Shown here: one piece after another, positions 6,335 to 8,411 of the stretch | Layout of the letters: each line of letters opens with the position of its first letter | Position numbering within the stretch: the stretch's first letter is position 1 | NCBI GenBank assembly: GCA_002707765.1 | Contig: PANV01000037.1 | Span: forward strand, 1 to 8,411 | Reading direction: 5' to 3' | Length of the DNA stretch: 8,411 bases | From: Fidelibacterota bacterium | Lineage (GTDB): Bacteria; Fidelibacterota; Marinisomatia; SCGC-AAA003-L08; D37C17 | Made by a program: the position numbers and the translations under genes | The notes under the pieces: generated by a model | Databases searched by the model: none | What the model was told of the DNA's origin: nothing | The model's input: the letters and a program-made list of their open reading frames with translations, nothing else

Positions 6335-6741
6335 TGTCAAAATTTGTAATAAATTATTGTGGTGATTTAAGTACAGAAATAACTCACATAGATTCTAATT
6401 CTAAAATTTTAACTGATGCACCTAAAGATAATAATGGGCTTGGAAGGACCTTTTCTCCTACAGACCTCGTATCATCTTCATTGGCCAGTTGCATGATGAC
6501 TATTGCAGGAATTGCAGCAAAAACAAATAAGATAAAAATTGATGCAATGAATGCTGAAGTTGAAAAAAAAATGTCTGAAACTTATCCCCGAATGATTTCA
6601 GATGTTCATATAAATTTAAAGATACTTGGAGTTTATGAAGATAAGTCAAAAATTATCTTAAAAAGAGCAATTGAAAAATGTCCTGTACATCAAAGTCTAA
6701 GCAGTAAGGTTAGTATTCATTTAAACATTGATTTCAAATGA
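6334..6741 (+). CDS. OsmC/Ohr family thiol peroxidase-like protein
   Basis: This 135-residue cytoplasmic protein is of the OsmC/Ohr fold, whose members reduce organic and inorganic hydroperoxides with a pair of reactive cysteines. The two are present: C53 in the helix S-L-A-S-C-M-M-T and C116 in the K-C-P-V-H-Q-S-L motif. R38 in the GLGRTFSPTDL segment is a candidate for the Arg that activates the peroxidatic thiol. The C-P-V-H motif and the short N-terminus resemble the YhfA-like OsmC branch more than classical Ohr, so peroxide substrate preference is open. The start overlaps the preceding stop by one base and the stop overlaps the next start by four bases (ATGA), making this the middle gene of a tightly coupled trio. 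Confidence 0.93.
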   Translation: MSKFVINYCGDLSTEITHIDSNSKILTDAPKDNNGLGRTFSPTDLVSSSLASCMMTIAGIAAKTNKIKIDAMNAEVEKKMSETYPRMISDVHINLKILGVYEDKSKIILKRAIEKCPVHQSLSSKVSIHLNIDFK

Positions 6742-7385
6742 ATTTAAAACAAAAATATTTCATTGATAGTCATAAAGGTATTACTCCTGTATTTATTGTA
6801 TTTCTAATATATTTTTACGATTGCTTTAGCAATATTAATGCGATGATATACCTTGCGCTTCATGGTTCATATGGAATTTTATGGGTTGCAAAAAGCTACA
6901 TTTATCCAGATAGGCAATGGGAAAAAAAATGTTCTTTGGCATATGGTTTTCTTATTTGGGTATCTTTGTCTTTATATTGGATTGCACCTTTCTTAATTAC
7001 TTCTGGAAATAAATTAATGCCATTGATAAATGATTCACCTAATTATATTTTTTATTCGTTCTGTGTATCCATTTACATTTTTGGAATTTTCCTTCATTTT
7101 GTTTCGGATATGCAAAAATATATTCAATTAAATATTAAACCTGGAAAGCTCATAGATAACTTTATGTTTTCTAAAATCAGAAATACTAATTATTTGGGAG
7201 AACTTTTTATTTACTTAGGTTTTAGCTTACTAGCTTTTGACTTTGTACCACTAATTGTTCTCTTAGCTTTCGTTATATTTTTATGGATTCCTAACATGAT
7301 TAAAAAAGATAAATCACTATCAAAATATTCAGAGTTCCAAAACTACAAATCAAAAACCAAAAAATTTTTCCCCTTCATTTATTAA
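6738..7385 (+). CDS. DUF1295 / ICMT-like integral membrane protein
   Basis: This 215-residue membrane protein has about six hydrophobic segments. The C-terminal half carries the motif set of the DUF1295 / steroid 5-alpha-reductase-like and isoprenylcysteine methyltransferase (ICMT)-like superfamily. It has D124-M-Q126-K127 on a helix, a G-K-L-I linker, then R148-N-T-N-Y152-L-G-E155, the R-N-P-N-Y-x-G-E signature with Thr in place of Pro. A late hydrophobic pair and a soluble tail with Y-x-x-Y/F spacing follow. Superfamily members bind NADPH or S-adenosylmethionine and act on lipid-like substrates; which cofactor is used here is not evident. It starts inside the OsmC stop (ATGA overlap), so it depends on re-initiation. 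No terminator hairpin follows, but a 67-base gap does. Confidence 0.82.
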   Translation: MNLKQKYFIDSHKGITPVFIVFLIYFYDCFSNINAMIYLALHGSYGILWVAKSYIYPDRQWEKKCSLAYGFLIWVSLSLYWIAPFLITSGNKLMPLINDSPNYIFYSFCVSIYIFGIFLHFVSDMQKYIQLNIKPGKLIDNFMFSKIRNTNYLGELFIYLGFSLLAFDFVPLIVLLAFVIFLWIPNMIKKDKSLSKYSEFQNYKSKTKKFFPFIY

Positions 7386-7440
7386 TTGTTCTAAATCACA
7401 AAATTTAAATTAGTATCCTTATATATTAACTTTAATTATT

Positions 7441-7447
7441 TAGGAGA
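7441..7447 (+). promoter_or_regulatory. Shine-Dalgarno of the 94-residue gene
   Basis: TAGGAGA, about six bases before the ATG at 7453. This near-consensus site in such an A+T-rich sequence is the best evidence that the small frame downstream is a real gene. Confidence 0.65.
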
Positions 7448-7452
7448 TTAAA

Positions 7453-7737
7453 ATGAAGATAAGTAGATTGCAATTATTCAACAATAATTTAAATTCATCA
7501 AATTTATCACCGTTAAATTTTAAAAACTGTATACCCTTTTTAATTATTAGTACTCCATGCGGAGTTGGTAAATACAAGTTTCATAAAATTAGTTATGATA
7601 AAAAAAATGATATAGTCTTTGAGTATAAAATAGTTGATGAAGATAATAGTGCCATCACAAAAATAAAACATTTTATAGGAAATTATTATTATTTATCAGC
7701 TCTGCAATTATTATATGCATCAAATCATAAACTATAA
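7453..7737 (+). CDS. Small protein of unknown function
   Basis: I do not recognise this 94-residue protein. It has no signal peptide, no clear membrane helix and no repeat. It is basic, Asn- and Lys-rich, and has a hydrophobic stretch with two Cys (C26 and C36, in CIPFLIISTPCGVGKY), then a charged middle and a C-terminal segment rich in Tyr and Leu (about residues 76-90). The GVGKY segment resembles a nucleotide-binding loop only superficially. Support for coding comes from the strong ribosome binding site, the fit into a gap between genes, and the lack of a competing frame. It stands 67 bases after the DUF1295 gene and 72 bases before the isoleucyl-tRNA synthetase gene, so it may have its own promoter in 7386-7440, though none is clear. 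Confidence 0.6.
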   Translation: MKISRLQLFNNNLNSSNLSPLNFKNCIPFLIISTPCGVGKYKFHKISYDKKNDIVFEYKIVDEDNSAITKIKHFIGNYYYLSALQLLYASNHKL

Positions 7738-7760
7738 AAATATCATAAATTAGATTGTTG

Positions 7761-7783
7761 TAAATAGTAAAGATAAATAGTAA
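7761..7783 (+). repeat. Ten-base direct repeat upstream of the IleRS gene
   Basis: TAAATAGTAA occurs at 7761-7770 and again at 7774-7783, separated by AGA. The pair is enclosed by GTAAAT (7760-7765) and ATTTAC (7783-7788), a short inverted pair. It sits 26 bases before the start codon in the 72-base leader, where an operator could lie. With this base composition chance is a fair explanation. Confidence 0.35.
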
Positions 7784-7798
7784 TTTACCTTCTAATAT

Positions 7799-7803
7799 AA
7801 GGG
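7799..7803 (+). promoter_or_regulatory. Shine-Dalgarno of the IleRS gene
   Basis: AAGGG, six bases before the ATG at 7810. It supports this start, which also gives the N-terminus expected for the synthetase. Confidence 0.55.
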
Positions 7804-7809
7804 TATTTT

Positions 7810-8411
7810 ATGTCTGCTAAAAATTTTAAAAATGTCGATAATAAGGTTGACTTTATACAAATTGAACATGAAATGCTTGATTTTTGGGAAAAAGAAGAAA
7901 TTTTTAATCAACTTCGATCCAAGAATCAAGGAAAAAGAGTATGGTCATTTTTGGATGGACCGATAACTGCAAATAATCCAATGGGTGTACACCATGCTTG
8001 GGGCCGTACACTTAAAGACGTTTTTCAAAGATATTTTGCTATGAATGGCTATGATTTGAGATATCAAAATGGTTTTGATTGTCAAGGATTATGGGTTGAA
8101 GTAGAAGTTGAAAAAGAGTTAGGATTCAAATCTAAAAGAGATATAATTGATTATGGAGTTGAAAAATTTGTTCAATTATGTAAAGACAGAGTAGAAAAAT
8201 ATTCAAAAATTCAGACCGAACAATCTAAAAGATTAGGATATTGGATGGATTGGGACAATTCATATTATACGATGTCTGACGAAAATAATTACACAATTTG
8301 GTCATTTCTAAAGAAATTATTTGATAAAGGTAAAATTTATAAGGGGTCAGATGTCGTTCCTTGGTCTGGTAGATCTGGTACTTCTTACTCGCAAATGGAA
8401 ATAATTGAGGG
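7810..8411 (+). CDS. ileS: Isoleucyl-tRNA synthetase, N-terminal part
   Basis: The first 200 residues of a class I aminoacyl-tRNA synthetase run off the right edge; a full IleRS has about 900-1050 residues. The enzyme charges tRNA-Ile with isoleucine (EC 6.1.1.5). Family markers in order are an E-x-x-x-L-x-F-W-E-K start (about 20-29), L-D-G-P-I-T-A-N at about 48-55, the signature region M58-G-V-H-H-A-W-G-R-T, then N-G-F-D-C-Q-G-L-W-V-E-V-E-V-E-K-E-L-G (about 87-105). A W-M-D-W-D-N-S-Y-Y-T-M segment and V-P-W-S-G-R-S-G-T-S-Y-S before the editing insertion follow. The usual HXGH signature reads G59-V60-H61-H62, that is, GXHH, and the usual H-G-L-P-I-E reads Q-G-L-W-V-E. These changes place it in an unusual IleRS branch; ValRS or another class I ligase is less likely. 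The rest of the gene, including KMSKS, is outside the window. Confidence 0.9.
   Translation, partial: MSAKNFKNVDNKVDFIQIEHEMLDFWEKEEIFNQLRSKNQGKRVWSFLDGPITANNPMGVHHAWGRTLKDVFQRYFAMNGYDLRYQNGFDCQGLWVEVEVEKELGFKSKRDIIDYGVEKFVQLCKDRVEKYSKIQTEQSKRLGYWMDWDNSYYTMSDENNYTIWSFLKKLFDKGKIYKGSDVVPWSGRSGTSYSQMEIIE

Noticed and set aside
7402..7411. Perfect palindrome AATTTAAATT as a terminator or operator
   Set aside because: Pure A+T, no loop and no following T tract; expected by chance in this composition.
7543..7575. P-loop NTPase in the 94-residue protein (GVGKY)
   Set aside because: The Walker A pattern needs G-x4-G-K-S/T; here a Tyr follows the Lys and the first Gly is missing at the right spacing.
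7738..7809. T-box or other tRNA-sensing leader before the IleRS gene
   Set aside because: Only 72 bases are available, with no stable stem, no T-box consensus and no terminator.

Overview
The window is about 75% A+T by eye, densely coding, and has no RNA gene, CRISPR array, insertion sequence or phage gene that I can see. It looks like a chromosomal segment of a free-living marine bacterium of the Fibrobacteres-Chlorobi-Bacteroidetes neighbourhood. My best guess is Marinimicrobia (SAR406) or a relative. The clues are the low G+C, very short spacers, and a large secreted protein that ends in a dockerin-like pair of Ca-binding loops, a C-terminal arrangement I associate with that group. This placement is inference, not proof.

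Layout. (1) Bases 2-529 are the 3' end of a YeiH-type putative sulfate exporter, followed by an unrecognised secreted protein (567-1151). (2) On the minus strand, reading leftwards from 2190, an unrecognised five-helix membrane protein (1657-2190) is followed by a cytosolic cyclophilin (1153-1647). The cyclophilin stop lies one base from the stop of the convergent gene. (3) A 120-base divergent spacer (2191-2310) separates this pair from a long rightward run: a secreted tandem HMA metal-binding protein, a DUF423 membrane protein, a 785-residue secreted thioredoxin / FG-GAP propeller / dockerin fusion, a Bax-inhibitor-1 (YccA-like) membrane protein, an OsmC-type thiol peroxidase-like protein, and a DUF1295/ICMT-like membrane protein. 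Junctions in this run are between a 4-base overlap and 20 bases, and no hairpin terminator is visible, so it may be one long transcript (2311-7385). (4) A 94-residue protein of unknown function with its own strong ribosome binding site (7453-7737) precedes the 5' 602 bases of an isoleucyl-tRNA synthetase that leaves the window at 8411.

How the genes fit together. The rightward run has an envelope, metal and thiol theme: an exported Cys-pair metal binder, an exported thioredoxin with an intact WCGPC site, a BI-1 channel-like protein and a two-cysteine OsmC protein. A shared role in metal or redox stress at the envelope is plausible but is only a context inference.

The most interesting points are the tRNA synthetase, whose HXGH signature reads GVHH (first and third residues swapped, a variant known from a subset of IleRS enzymes linked to very high mupirocin resistance), and the unusual three-part secreted redox protein with its dockerin-like tail. 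I see no clearly novel multi-gene defence or mobile system here.
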